Shown in pieces: positions 1 through 6,542 of a DNA stretch of 9,436 nt (its first letter is position 1; each line of letters opens with the position of its first letter). The position numbers and the translations under genes were made by a program. The stretch comes from Campylobacteraceae bacterium (GTDB lineage Bacteria; Campylobacterota; Campylobacteria; Campylobacterales; JALSKU01), in contig WFMT01000058.1 in NCBI GenBank assembly GCA_015488975.1, positions 1 to 9,436 on the forward strand, written 5' to 3'. The notes beneath the pieces are model-generated. The model searched no databases, had not been told where the DNA came from, and was given only the letters and a program-made list of their open reading frames with translations.

Positions 1-1125
1 AAGTGAAGAAACCCCCGCTGCATCTACAAGTTTTGTAGAAGCTGTTGCAAAATCATTTGTTTTTTTATCAATTTGTGAAACATTACTGCTTAATTTATTG
101 CCATTTACACTAAAATAATTCCTGTCAAACGATACAGCTTCACTTGTTCCGGCAGATTGAATATAGCCACTATTAACAAATGAAACAGTATTGGTTAAAT
201 TATCTACGGAGCTTGCATTATCATACGAGCCGACCATACTAAAATCTAAAGATTTATTACCGTTTATTTCATCGGTTATTTCTATTTGACCGTAATTATT
301 TAATGTAGCATTTACATCACTTGAAGGAGTAAAGCTACTTTTTATATTATCCAAAAGAGTTTGTACTGTATCATTTACATTTATATTTATCTTCTTTTTA
401 AAACTGCTTCCATCACTATTTTTCGCCTGAATATAAAAATATGCATCCGTTGATGCAGAAGTACCCCCACCGTTAAACTTCATTAAATTTTCTATCTTAT
501 CACTACTTTTTAATATATTTTGATGCTTATCGTCAGAATACATTTTTACATTTGTTGAGAGTATTTTTTTATAGTCATTGTCTGAGCCTAAAAACAACGA
601 CTCTCCATCAATATTATATGGCAATGAAGATTGCGCACCTGTTGTTGCTTTAATTTCTTGTGCATTTCCTCGATAATTTCCATTTGAATCTATAGGTTTT
701 GTAGAAAATGCTGTTCCTGAAAAAAGAAATTTACCGTTTATTGATGAATTGGACAAATCCATCAAGTTACTTTTTATTGCTTCTAAATTATCTGCTATTG
801 CATTTAAACTGGTGGTATTATGTGTACCATTTGCAGCCTGTATGAGTTTTGTTTTAAATTTAATTAATGAATTTGTAAATTCATTTAATACAGTATCACT
901 GTTATTGGCAAATGTTTGAGCACTTTGAGAACTGTTTTTTATCTGAGCCAAAGAAGTTTTTTCATATTCAAGCCTGGAACTATCAATATATACAGAAGTG
1001 TTATCGAAACTGTTTTGTATTTTATGACCGGATGAGATTTGTGATGTCAATTTATGCATCAAATTACTATCTCTGCTGTAATCTGTATTAAAATTATTAT
1101 ATATTAATTGATTTGTTATCCTCAT
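1..1125 (-). CDS. flgL: Flagellar hook-associated protein 3 (FlgL), 5' part only
   Basis: An open frame of 375 codons runs from the ATG at 1125-1123 to the left edge without a stop, so the C-terminal part is missing. FlgL is the second hook-filament junction protein, exported by the flagellar type III apparatus and placed between FlgK and the filament. The first residues (MRITNQLIYNNFN), the SSGHKIQNSFDN stretch near residue 32 and the NGKFLFSG stretch near residue 135 match the flagellin-like D0/D1 N-terminal helices of FlgL. The middle is rich in Ser, Asn, Thr and Asp, like the variable surface domains of flagellins, and 375 codons without an end fits the long FlgL proteins of Campylobacterota. 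A ribosome site (AAAGGG) lies just upstream of the ATG and a sigma-54 promoter about 35 bp further up. No cysteine is seen in the translated part. Flagellin itself is less likely, because the start and the KFLFSG motif are FlgL-like. Confidence 0.88.
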   Translation of the reverse strand, partial: MRITNQLIYNNFNTDYSRDSNLMHKLTSQISSGHKIQNSFDNTSVYIDSSRLEYEKTSLAQIKNSSQSAQTFANNSDTVLNEFTNSLIKFKTKLIQAANGTHNTTSLNAIADNLEAIKSNLMDLSNSSINGKFLFSGTAFSTKPIDSNGNYRGNAQEIKATTGAQSSLPYNIDGESLFLGSDNDYKKILSTNVKMYSDDKHQNILKSSDKIENLMKFNGGGTSASTDAYFYIQAKNSDGSSFKKKININVNDTVQTLLDNIKSSFTPSSDVNATLNNYGQIEITDEINGNKSLDFSMVGSYDNASSVDNLTNTVSFVNSGYIQSAGTSEAVSFDRNYFSVNGNKLSSNVSQIDKKTNDFATASTKLVDAAGVSSL

Positions 1126-1158
1126 TTTATCCCTTTTTCTAAAATAGCATATCACTAC

Positions 1159-1174
1159 AAGCAATTTTAATTCC
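1159..1174 (-). promoter_or_regulatory. Sigma-54 (RpoN) -24/-12 promoter of flgL
   Basis: Read on the minus strand the sequence is GGAATTAAAATTGCTT: GG, exactly ten bases, then GC, with the TTGCTT form of the -12 element. The GGAA start of the -24 element is the variant common in Campylobacter. A start site about 12 bp downstream (near 1149) gives a leader of about 25 nt to the flgL ATG at 1125. RpoN control of flgL-class genes is known in this phylum (for example Helicobacter pylori), so context and motif agree. Confidence 0.72.
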
Positions 1175-1269
1175 TCTATCAAATATGCCTTAATTATCCA
1201 TTTTTAACTCAAAATTATATAGAAATATCGGCTTTTAGCGATTTTTTTTAAATTTTTAGCAAATTATTA

Positions 1270-1298
1270 TTGTCTTTTTTAAAAAAAAACTGTACAAT
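1270..1298 (+). promoter_or_regulatory. Probable sigma-70 promoter of the HU gene
   Basis: TTGTCT at 1270-1275 and TACAAT at 1293-1298 are separated by 17 bp and would start transcription near 1305, leaving a leader of about 26 nt to the ATG at 1331. A perfect TATAAT lies closer (1308-1313), but it would start the RNA in the ribosome-binding site. The region is very AT-rich, so the match is suggestive only. Confidence 0.35.
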
Positions 1299-1330
1299 TT
1301 AGGCAAATATAATTTTTTAAAGGATTGCTA

Positions 1331-1609
1331 ATGAAAAAAGCTGAATTTATTCAAGTAGTTGCCGAAAAGGCAGGATTGTCAAAAAAAGATACAAATGTTG
1401 TACTTGATGCAATGTTAGAAACAATCACAGAGGCACTAAGTGATGGAAAAAGTGTTAGTTTTATTGGTTTTGGAACTTTTTCAACAACACCAAGAGCTGC
1501 AAGAACAGCTAGAGTGCCAGGTACTGACAAAATAGTAGATGTTCCTGCAACAACTGCTGTAAAATTTAAAGTTGGTAAAAAATTAAAAGATGCCGTAGCA
1601 CAAAAATAA
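1331..1609 (+). CDS. hup: HU-family DNA-binding protein
   Basis: This 92-residue protein is the usual length for the HU/IHF family, small dimeric proteins that bend and compact nucleoid DNA. The N-terminal helices (KKAEFIQVVAEKAGLS, then VVLDAMLETITEALSDG) form the dimer core. The SFIGFGTFST strand and the RAARTARVPGT arm form the DNA-binding saddle, with Pro in the position that intercalates between base pairs, and the protein ends in the conserved FKVGKKLKDAV. The arm reads ARVPGT rather than the enterobacterial GRNPQT, which I take to be usual for this phylum. I chose the ATG at 1331 because AAAGGA (1319-1324) lies 6 nt upstream; the in-frame TTG at 1325 touches that ribosome site and is unlikely. 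The gene stands alone, diverges from flgL and is followed by a hairpin and a tRNA. The sequence does not distinguish HU-alpha from HU-beta types. Confidence 0.93.
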   Translation: MKKAEFIQVVAEKAGLSKKDTNVVLDAMLETITEALSDGKSVSFIGFGTFSTTPRAARTARVPGTDKIVDVPATTAVKFKVGKKLKDAVAQK

Positions 1610-1621
1610 TCTTCTATGATA

Positions 1622-1656
1622 TGCTTAAAAGCTTGTTTTTAACAAGTTTTTAAGCA
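1622..1656 (+). terminator. 16-bp hairpin after the HU gene, possible terminator
   Basis: TGCTTAAAAGCTTGTT (1622-1637) pairs with AACAAGTTTTTAAGCA (1641-1656) across a TTT loop, with one G-U pair on the plus-strand RNA. It starts 12 nt after the HU stop codon, where a terminator is expected. However, no U-tract follows on either strand, so it is not a textbook intrinsic terminator. It could instead protect the hup mRNA 3' end or separate it from the tRNA by processing. There is no clear separate tRNA promoter in 1657-1694, only AT-rich sequence. Confidence 0.5.
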
Positions 1657-1694
1657 ATAAAACTCTAAAATTTCACTCTTATTTTACTATTTAT

Positions 1695-1781
1695 GCCTGA
1701 GTGGTGAAACTGGTAGACACGCCAGATTCAAAATCTGGTGGTAGCAATACCGTGCCGGTTCGAGTCCGGCCTCAGGTACCA
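1695..1781 (+). tRNA. tRNA-Leu(CAA), CCA end encoded
   Basis: The 87-nt gene folds as a class II tRNA. The acceptor stem is GCCTGAG with CTCAGGT, closed by a G1-U72 pair, and a D arm with GGTAGAC follows. The anticodon stem CCAGA/TCTGG holds the loop TTCAAAA, giving anticodon CAA, which reads UUG leucine codons. A long variable arm (about 1740-1753) marks a Leu-type tRNA. The T arm is GCCGG TTCGAGT CCGGC, the discriminator base is A (1778), and CCA (1779-1781) is genomically encoded. The last 10 nt overlap, in antisense, the end of the MFS gene. Confidence 0.96.
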
Positions 1782-2926
1782 CTATTTAAAATGAAATATT
1801 TTTTATTTTGCAAAACAAATAAATATACACTAAAAATAATAACAGCAAACATAACTATCACCATATTCCACCCAAAGTTTTTGTAAACTATAACTGGTAT
1901 AAATGAACCTACTGAGCCACCTATATAATAAAAAGTAAGATACATTCCTGATGTAAGAGATTTTTTATCTTCTTTCATAGTATTTGCCAAACCTGATGAG
2001 ATAGAGTGAATCGTAAACATGCCAATACAAAATATAAAAAGTAGAAAAAATATGAAAATTATATTAGTATTTACAAAAAATATAGTAATAAATCCATAAA
2101 AAATAGTAGCAAATATAAGAGTATTAATCTCACTTTTAAATACTTTTACTATTTTCCCCGACATTAGTGCAACAATAATCCCGGCACTATAGCCAAGGTA
2201 CATAAGCCCTATTTGTGTTTCAGACGCATTAGGGTCTATCTCTTTTACTCTAAAAGGAAGTATATTTAAAAGTCCTGCAAAAACAAAAAATACAGTAAAC
2301 ATTAAGGTATATACAGTTATAAATTTTTTATCTTTTAATATAGCTATAACATCAGAAATATTTGCTTTGATTAGTTTAGTTTCGCCTTTGTAATCGATTT
2401 TATATATAAAAAACAAAGCAAGCAATATTTCAAGTGACAATGAAAAAAATACCCATCTCCATCCAAAATTTGTAGCAATTATTCCAGAGGCTACTCTTCC
2501 TACTATGCCGCCAAATACTGTTGAAGCGACATATATAGACATGTTTGTTTTAATATTTTTCTTATCTATACTTACAAGAATACTCATGACTGAAGTTAAT
2601 ACAGCCGGTATAACCATGCCCTCAATTGCCCTAATTGCAAAAAACATTTCATAGCTATCACTAAATCCTAAAAAGATATTGGTTACAAAAAGTACGACAA
2701 CAGCACTTTGCAACATCTTTTTTGCTGGAAAACTCTCTAAAATATATCCATACATTATAGGAGCAACTGCAAGTGAAAACAGTATAATGGCTGTAAAGCT
2801 TGAAGCCTTCACAACATCAATATTAAATTCTACTGCAAGAAGTGGCTGAATTGGTTGGGTAGCATACATAACCGACAAAACTATTGTGATTATATAAACT
2901 AAAATTACAAGTTCTTTCTTTTTCAA
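1772..2926 (-). CDS. 12-helix MFS exporter, YnfM/AraJ-like, third gene of the emr operon
   Basis: This predicted inner-membrane secondary transporter has 384 residues if it starts at the TTG at 2926-2924. It shows about twelve hydrophobic segments, split by a charged loop near residues 177-202, as in proton-driven 12-helix drug exporters. The first helix ends in ATQPIQPLLAVEF, the segment GRVASG...GWRWVFF (about 143-161) resembles motif C of exporters, and YYIGGSVGS (about 333-341) is typical of the YnfM-like branch. The chosen TTG overlaps the emrB stop as TTGA, which implies translational coupling. An alternative TTG at 2974-2972 would add 16 mostly charged residues and overlap emrB by 52 nt; neither start has a strong ribosome site. 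The stop codon (1774-1772) lies inside the tRNA-Leu gene, so the last residues (SGT) are read from antisense tRNA sequence. The substrate is unknown; drug or amphipathic metabolite export is the likely role. Confidence 0.82.
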   Translation of the reverse strand: MKKKELVILVYIITIVLSVMYATQPIQPLLAVEFNIDVVKASSFTAIILFSLAVAPIMYGYILESFPAKKMLQSAVVVLFVTNIFLGFSDSYEMFFAIRAIEGMVIPAVLTSVMSILVSIDKKNIKTNMSIYVASTVFGGIVGRVASGIIATNFGWRWVFFSLSLEILLALFFIYKIDYKGETKLIKANISDVIAILKDKKFITVYTLMFTVFFVFAGLLNILPFRVKEIDPNASETQIGLMYLGYSAGIIVALMSGKIVKVFKSEINTLIFATIFYGFITIFFVNTNIIFIFFLLFIFCIGMFTIHSISSGLANTMKEDKKSLTSGMYLTFYYIGGSVGSFIPVIVYKNFGWNMVIVMFAVIIFSVYLFVLQNKKYFILNSGT

Positions 2927-4446
2927 CTTTTTTTCTTTACTCTTGATGTCAGAAAAGGTGGTCTTGCAATCCAAATTATAGGAATCATAAGTAAAAATGT
3001 ATAACCAGATAAAAGAAGTATATTATCATTTGACATTGTCATAGCCTGTTGAGTTATTATTCTATTTATAAAACTTGCAGGGGATGAAGTAATATGACTT
3101 AATGAATGATATATATTTATGCTTTGAGGAGAAAATAGATTAATATGTTCAGCAAGTTGTTCGTGATGAAGACTTCCCCATCTTTGCCAAAAAGTAACAC
3201 CTATTGATGTCCCGAGGCTTCCTCCTAAAATTCTTAGAAAATTCACAACACCCATAGCAGAAGCAATGCGAGATGGATTGATTTGTGAAATAACGATACT
3301 TGTAAGAGGCACAAAAAACAAAGCCATAGCGATACCCATGATAAGCCTTGGAAAGGATACATGAAACAGATCAACTTCAGTAGTAAAGTTGGACATTAAA
3401 AAATAACTCAGTGCAAAAAGTGCAAAACTTATACTAACTACAACTCTCAAATTCATTTTATGCATATTTGAACCGACTATAGGAGATAGCAAAAAGGCAA
3501 AGACTCCTACTGCCGCAGATGCGAAGCCTGCCCAAAACGCTGTATATCCTATTTGGGTTTGAAGCCACAAGGGAAAGACAACACCACCGCCTAAAAAGAT
3601 AGCATATCCAACACTAAGCACAATTGTACCTATAACAAAGTTTCTAATTTTAAAAAGTTTTAAATCAACCACAGGATGCTCATCAAAAATCTCCCAAATA
3701 ATAAAAAATAATATTCCTATAAACGATACTATAGTAAGAAAAATTATTGTTGTAGAGCCAAACCAATCTAAATTATTGCCTCTATCCAAAAGTATTTGTA
3801 GTGACCCGACTCCTATTATTAAAAGTGACAGACCTATGAAGTCTATTGGATATTTTGCTTTATCAGTCTCTTTGTGTTTTATAAGTTGCCAAACAATAAA
3901 TGAGCAAAAAATTCCTATGGGAACATTGATGTAAAAAATCCATGACCAAGAAAAATTATCAGTTATGTAGCCGCCAAGAAGAGGTCCGGCTATGGGCCCT
4001 ACTGTTGCTGTCATTGCCCAAAAAGCAAGAGCTAAGCCTTTTTTTGTTGAGGGATAGTGCGACAAAAGAAGACTTTGCGATAATGGCATCATAGGGGCTG
4101 CGACAGCTCCTTGTAAAACTCGTCCTACTATTAAAAACTCAAAGCTTGGAGACAATCCACACAACATGGAAGTAAGAGAAAATAAAGCAGTTGATATAAC
4201 AAAAAGTTTAACTTCACCAAATCTTTTTGCAAGCCAACCAGTAAGAGGCATAGAGATAGCATTTGATACTCCAAAAGCAGTTATTACCCAAGTACCGTCA
4301 GTGGGAGCTACACCAAGGTCACCGGAGATTGCCGGTATAGAAACATTGGCTATAGTTGTATCCAAAACTTGCATAAATGTAGCCAGAGTTAAGGCTAAAG
4401 TTAAAAGAACAAGTATTGGAAGCGGTAAAGACCCAGCTTTAATCAT
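2923..4446 (-). CDS. emrB: EmrB-type DHA2 multidrug exporter (14 helices)
   Basis: This 507-residue MFS protein of the DHA2 (14-helix) family works as a proton antiporter in the inner membrane, passing substrate to the EmrA adaptor. Visible motifs are LDTTIANVSIPAI (residues 28-40, the family's first-helix motif with D29), motif A GWLAKRFGEVK (70-80), GRVLQG (108-113) and antiporter motif C GPIAGPLLGG (150-159), followed by WIFYINVPIG (169-178). Length is close to Escherichia coli EmrB (about 510). The ATG overlaps the emrA stop as ATGA, so the two are translationally coupled in the family's usual emrA-emrB order. A 12-helix MFS gene follows with a TTGA overlap. Typical substrates of the family are hydrophobic uncouplers, bile acids and similar amphipathic molecules; the substrate here cannot be read from sequence. 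The product appears intact. Confidence 0.93.
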   Translation of the reverse strand: MIKAGSLPLPILVLLTLALTLATFMQVLDTTIANVSIPAISGDLGVAPTDGTWVITAFGVSNAISMPLTGWLAKRFGEVKLFVISTALFSLTSMLCGLSPSFEFLIVGRVLQGAVAAPMMPLSQSLLLSHYPSTKKGLALAFWAMTATVGPIAGPLLGGYITDNFSWSWIFYINVPIGIFCSFIVWQLIKHKETDKAKYPIDFIGLSLLIIGVGSLQILLDRGNNLDWFGSTTIIFLTIVSFIGILFFIIWEIFDEHPVVDLKLFKIRNFVIGTIVLSVGYAIFLGGGVVFPLWLQTQIGYTAFWAGFASAAVGVFAFLLSPIVGSNMHKMNLRVVVSISFALFALSYFLMSNFTTEVDLFHVSFPRLIMGIAMALFFVPLTSIVISQINPSRIASAMGVVNFLRILGGSLGTSIGVTFWQRWGSLHHEQLAEHINLFSPQSINIYHSLSHITSSPASFINRIITQQAMTMSNDNILLLSGYTFLLMIPIIWIARPPFLTSRVKKKS

Positions 4447-5588
4447 AAATTTTTCTTTATTATTTCATCAGCAATCTTTTTAGCATTTTTTAATGCATCT
4501 TTGTAAAGATTTGTTTTAAAATTTGGCTTTCTTATTTTTACTTTTTTCAGCTTTTTTTTATTTCTTATATGTGTATCAACATACACTTCCATAGAATTCC
4601 CTACCTGTAAAGGGTATTTTTGTAACTCTTTTTGATTCAACGATATCCTTACAGGGACTCTTTGAACGATCTTTATCCAATTTCCGGTAGCATTTTGAGC
4701 AGGTAATAAAGAAAATGCTGAGCCGGTACCAGGTAATATTCCTACTACTTTTCCATGAAAAACTATATTTTTACCATATACATCAGAATAAAGCTTTACG
4801 CTTTGCCCTATCCTGATATTTTTTAACTTAGTTTCTTTAAAGTTGGCATCTACCCAAAATCCTATCTTAGGAACAATTGCTGCTATAATTGTTTGAGGAT
4901 TAACATGACTTCCGACACTAAAATTTTTCTTAGCAACAATTCCACTTTTTGGTGATAAAATATCACATCTTTTTAAGTTAATATAAGCTTTCTCCAAAGC
5001 GAGCACAGCTTTTTTGATTTGAGGATTATTATAAATATTTTCACCTTTTAGCAAAACCTTGATAGATAAATAATTCTTTTTCGCTATATTTAAATTTTCT
5101 TTAGCCTCTTCAAGTGCATATTTAAAATTATCATAAACCTCTTTGGAGATTGCTTTGTTTGAAAATAATATTTGATTTCTTTTAAAATCACTCTCTGCTT
5201 TATCAACTTGTATCTTACGCAAACTAATCAAAGCTTTTGCTTTATCCTTTTGTTTATGCAACTCTTTGATATGTCTGACACTTTGGGCTAAACTATTTTT
5301 TGAATTTTTAAAAGCAATTTCTATATCTTTTGAATCAATATGACCTATTTGCTCTTTATATTTTACATATTGGGCAGTATTTATATTAACCTCATCTACA
5401 ACACCAGAAACCTGTGGAGTAACATAAACAATATTTTGCTTCACATAAGCATCATCTGTGCTCTCATAAAATTGTCCATATAAATAATAATAAAACAGAT
5501 AGCCTATTATTGATAGAAAAATTAAAATAATAAAAAAAATTAAAATTCTATTTCTTTTTTTATTATTTGTTTTGTTTGTATCTTGCAT
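4443..5588 (-). CDS. emrA: EmrA-type membrane fusion (periplasmic adaptor) protein
   Basis: This 381-residue adaptor has a short basic cytoplasmic tail, one membrane anchor (about residues 14-37) and a periplasmic part. It couples EmrB to an outer-membrane channel such as TolC; no channel gene is in the window. The order is family-typical. STDDAYVKQNIVYVTPQVSG (43-62) starts the lipoyl/barrel region, an alpha-helical hairpin rich in Lys, Glu and Ala runs from about 90 to 205, and ILSPKSGIVAKKNFSVGSHV (210-229) is the second lipoyl half. The beta-barrel follows and contains the EmrA signature GTGSAFSLLPAQNATGNW (287-304) followed by VQRVPVRI. A basic C-terminal tail follows VYVDT, as in E. coli EmrA. 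AGGA lies 5 nt before the ATG (5588-5586). This is the first gene of an emrA-emrB-MFS operon, divergent from a MarR-type regulator, with a large palindrome in its promoter. Confidence 0.93.
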   Translation of the reverse strand: MQDTNKTNNKKRNRILIFFIILIFLSIIGYLFYYYLYGQFYESTDDAYVKQNIVYVTPQVSGVVDEVNINTAQYVKYKEQIGHIDSKDIEIAFKNSKNSLAQSVRHIKELHKQKDKAKALISLRKIQVDKAESDFKRNQILFSNKAISKEVYDNFKYALEEAKENLNIAKKNYLSIKVLLKGENIYNNPQIKKAVLALEKAYINLKRCDILSPKSGIVAKKNFSVGSHVNPQTIIAAIVPKIGFWVDANFKETKLKNIRIGQSVKLYSDVYGKNIVFHGKVVGILPGTGSAFSLLPAQNATGNWIKIVQRVPVRISLNQKELQKYPLQVGNSMEVYVDTHIRNKKKLKKVKIRKPNFKTNLYKDALKNAKKIADEIIKKNL

Positions 5589-5611
5589 GTATATCCTATT
5601 TTTGATATAAT
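5583..5611 (+). promoter_or_regulatory. Candidate promoter of the MarR-thioesterase operon
   Basis: TTGCAT (5583-5588), a 17-bp spacer and a perfect TATAAT (5606-5611) would start transcription near 5618 and give a leader of about 90 nt. The -10 box lies in the left arm of the 35-bp palindrome, and the -35 box overlaps the emrA start codon. The -35 match is weak (TTG only), so the assignment rests mainly on the -10 box and position. Confidence 0.4.
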
Positions 5612-5639
5612 TTAGTTAGCTATGCTAAGTAAATTATAT
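5605..5639. promoter_or_regulatory. 35-bp palindrome, probable MarR-family operator
   Basis: The left arm ATATAATTTAGTTAGC (5605-5620) and right arm GCTAAGTAAATTATAT (5624-5639) are inverted copies around TAT, with 15 of 16 positions paired (the exception is G5615 opposite G5629). It sits between the divergent emrA and MarR genes and covers a TATAAT on each strand, where a dimeric winged-helix repressor would block both promoters. The core TTAGC-TAT-GCTAA is the best candidate recognition element. MarR operators are usually shorter (about 16-24 bp), so only part may be contacted. Confidence 0.72.
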
Positions 5640-5661
5640 TTTAACACACAGCGCGTTAAAA
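5633..5661 (-). promoter_or_regulatory. Candidate promoter of emrA-emrB-MFS
   Basis: On the minus strand a perfect TATAAT (5638-5633) lies in the right arm of the palindrome, with a poor -35 (TTTTAA, 5661-5656) at 17 bp spacing. A start near 5626 gives a leader of about 38 nt to the emrA ATG. The predicted start sites of emrA and the MarR gene would cross, so polymerase could hardly occupy both at once. Confidence 0.4.
5639..5661. repeat. Second inverted repeat, TTTTAAC-N9-GTTAAAA
   Basis: Seven-base arms at 5639-5645 and 5655-5661 are perfect inverted copies around a GC-containing centre (ACACAGCGC), directly beside the large palindrome. It overlaps the putative emrA -35 region, so it could be a second regulator site. 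AT-rich arms of this size can arise by chance. Confidence 0.3.
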
Positions 5662-5709
5662 AAAGTTTAATTTAAAAGATTTCATTTTTTCACAAGGGAG
5701 GCTTTAGTA

Positions 5710-6156
5710 ATGCAGTCAAGATTTGGTCAACTTATGGGAGATACTGCTAGAATATGGAAAATGCACTTAAATATATTACTAAAACCTATGGGTCTTAGTT
5801 ATGCAAAATATTCTACTCTTTTAATGATAGATAGACACTCTGGAGAACTTATGCAAAATGAATTGGCAAATTTACTTTCAATAGAGCATCCGACTTTGGC
5901 AAGAGTGTTAAATGATTTACAAAAAAATGGCTGGATAGAAAAAAAACAGCATTTTAAAGATAAAAGGGTTAAAATTATTTTTTTTACGAAAAGCGGTAAA
6001 AATAGATTTGAAAAATGCAAACAAATTGTAAATAATTTTAGAAAAGAGATACTCTTTAATATTGATAAAAAAAGATTAAAACAAAATATAAAAGTTTTAG
6101 AACAAATATTTAATAATTTATCTAATTTACAGGAGATAAAATGCTCAAAAAAATAA
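5710..6156 (+). CDS. MarR/SlyA-family winged-helix transcriptional regulator
   Basis: This 148-residue protein has the full MarR layout. The N-terminal dimerisation helices include FGQLMGDTARIWKMHLN and LKPMGLSYAKYSTLLMI. A winged helix-turn-helix follows (MQNELANLLSIEHPTLARVLNDLQ split over about residues 48-71), then a wing carrying KDKRVKIIFFTKSGK (83-97) with the conserved Asp-x-Arg, and C-terminal dimerisation helices. The IEHPTLARVL recognition helix resembles SlyA (IEQPSLVRTL). MarR proteins bind palindromes as dimers and usually release DNA when bound by phenolic or other aromatic ligands, so this is probably the local repressor of emrA and of itself, acting at the palindrome 70-105 bp upstream. 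AAGGGAGG (5694-5701) is a strong ribosome site 8 nt before the ATG. Its last 16 nt overlap the thioesterase gene. Activation rather than repression remains possible for a SlyA-like protein. Confidence 0.9.
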   Translation: MQSRFGQLMGDTARIWKMHLNILLKPMGLSYAKYSTLLMIDRHSGELMQNELANLLSIEHPTLARVLNDLQKNGWIEKKQHFKDKRVKIIFFTKSGKNRFEKCKQIVNNFRKEILFNIDKKRLKQNIKVLEQIFNNLSNLQEIKCSKK

Positions 6157-6542
6157 AATTCTTTTTTGAAAAAAAAGATAGATTTTCGAAGCTTTTAGGT
6201 TTTAAAATAGTTGATATTGATAAAGGATATGCCAAAGTTGAAGTAGAAGTAAAGGATATATATTTAAATGGTGCAAATGTTATTCATGGTGGTTTTTTAT
6301 TTTCTTTGGCTGATTATGCTTTTGCATTGGCATCAAATTCGAGGAACAATCTATCTCTTGCAATAAATGCAAATATTATTTTTCACAAAGCTATATCAAA
6401 TGGAAAAATTTATGCTATAGCTAAAGAGATAAAAGATGGTAACAATGTAGCAAGTTATGAAATAAAAATATATGAAAATGAAAAAAGTATAATAGCTACT
6501 GTTACGGGAACAGTTTACAGAAAAGGGAAAAAATTAGTCTGA
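6141..6542 (+). CDS. PaaI-family hotdog-fold acyl-CoA thioesterase
   Basis: This 133-residue protein is the usual size of single-domain hotdog thioesterases, which hydrolyse acyl- or aryl-CoA thioesters in the cytoplasm as dimers or tetramers. The key stretch NGANVIHGGFLFSLADYAFA (43-62) contains the HGG motif (49-51) and the helix Asp (D58) at the place of the catalytic Asp of PaaI; SNS and INANIIFHKAI, followed by TVTGTVYRK near the end, complete the fold. PaaI proteins favour hydroxylated phenylacetyl-CoA, but related members act on other substrates, so the substrate here is open. The start overlaps the MarR gene by 16 nt, with AGGAG (6131-6135) 5 nt before the ATG, so the two are cotranscribed and probably coupled. 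No other phenylacetate genes are in the window. The gene ends tail to tail with the RND pump gene, 101 bp apart. Confidence 0.87.
   Translation: MLKKIKFFFEKKDRFSKLLGFKIVDIDKGYAKVEVEVKDIYLNGANVIHGGFLFSLADYAFALASNSRNNLSLAINANIIFHKAISNGKIYAIAKEIKDGNNVASYEIKIYENEKSIIATVTGTVYRKGKKLV

Noticed and set aside
1308..1313. Perfect TATAAT upstream of hup
   Set aside because: Transcription from it would begin in the ribosome-binding site, leaving too short a leader; the upstream TACAAT fits better.
1510..1530. HU arm ARVPGT as an unusual DNA-binding variant
   Set aside because: The intercalating Pro is kept, and arms of this type appear to be normal in this phylum rather than peculiar to this protein.
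1761..1781. tRNA 3' end as an active attachment site
   Set aside because: No second copy of the tRNA end and no integrase gene are visible in the window; only the overlap itself is reported.
1701..1886. Plus-strand open frame over the tRNA
   Set aside because: It is tRNA-Leu sequence read as codons and then antisense MFS sequence, with no ribosome site.
4166..4483. 105-codon plus-strand open frame
   Set aside because: It is antisense to the 5' end of emrB and the 3' end of emrA, both of which have clear family motifs; it is a shadow frame.
5799..6020. Minus-strand open frame inside the MarR gene
   Set aside because: It is a shadow of the regulator; the plus frame has a strong ribosome site and conserved winged-helix motifs.
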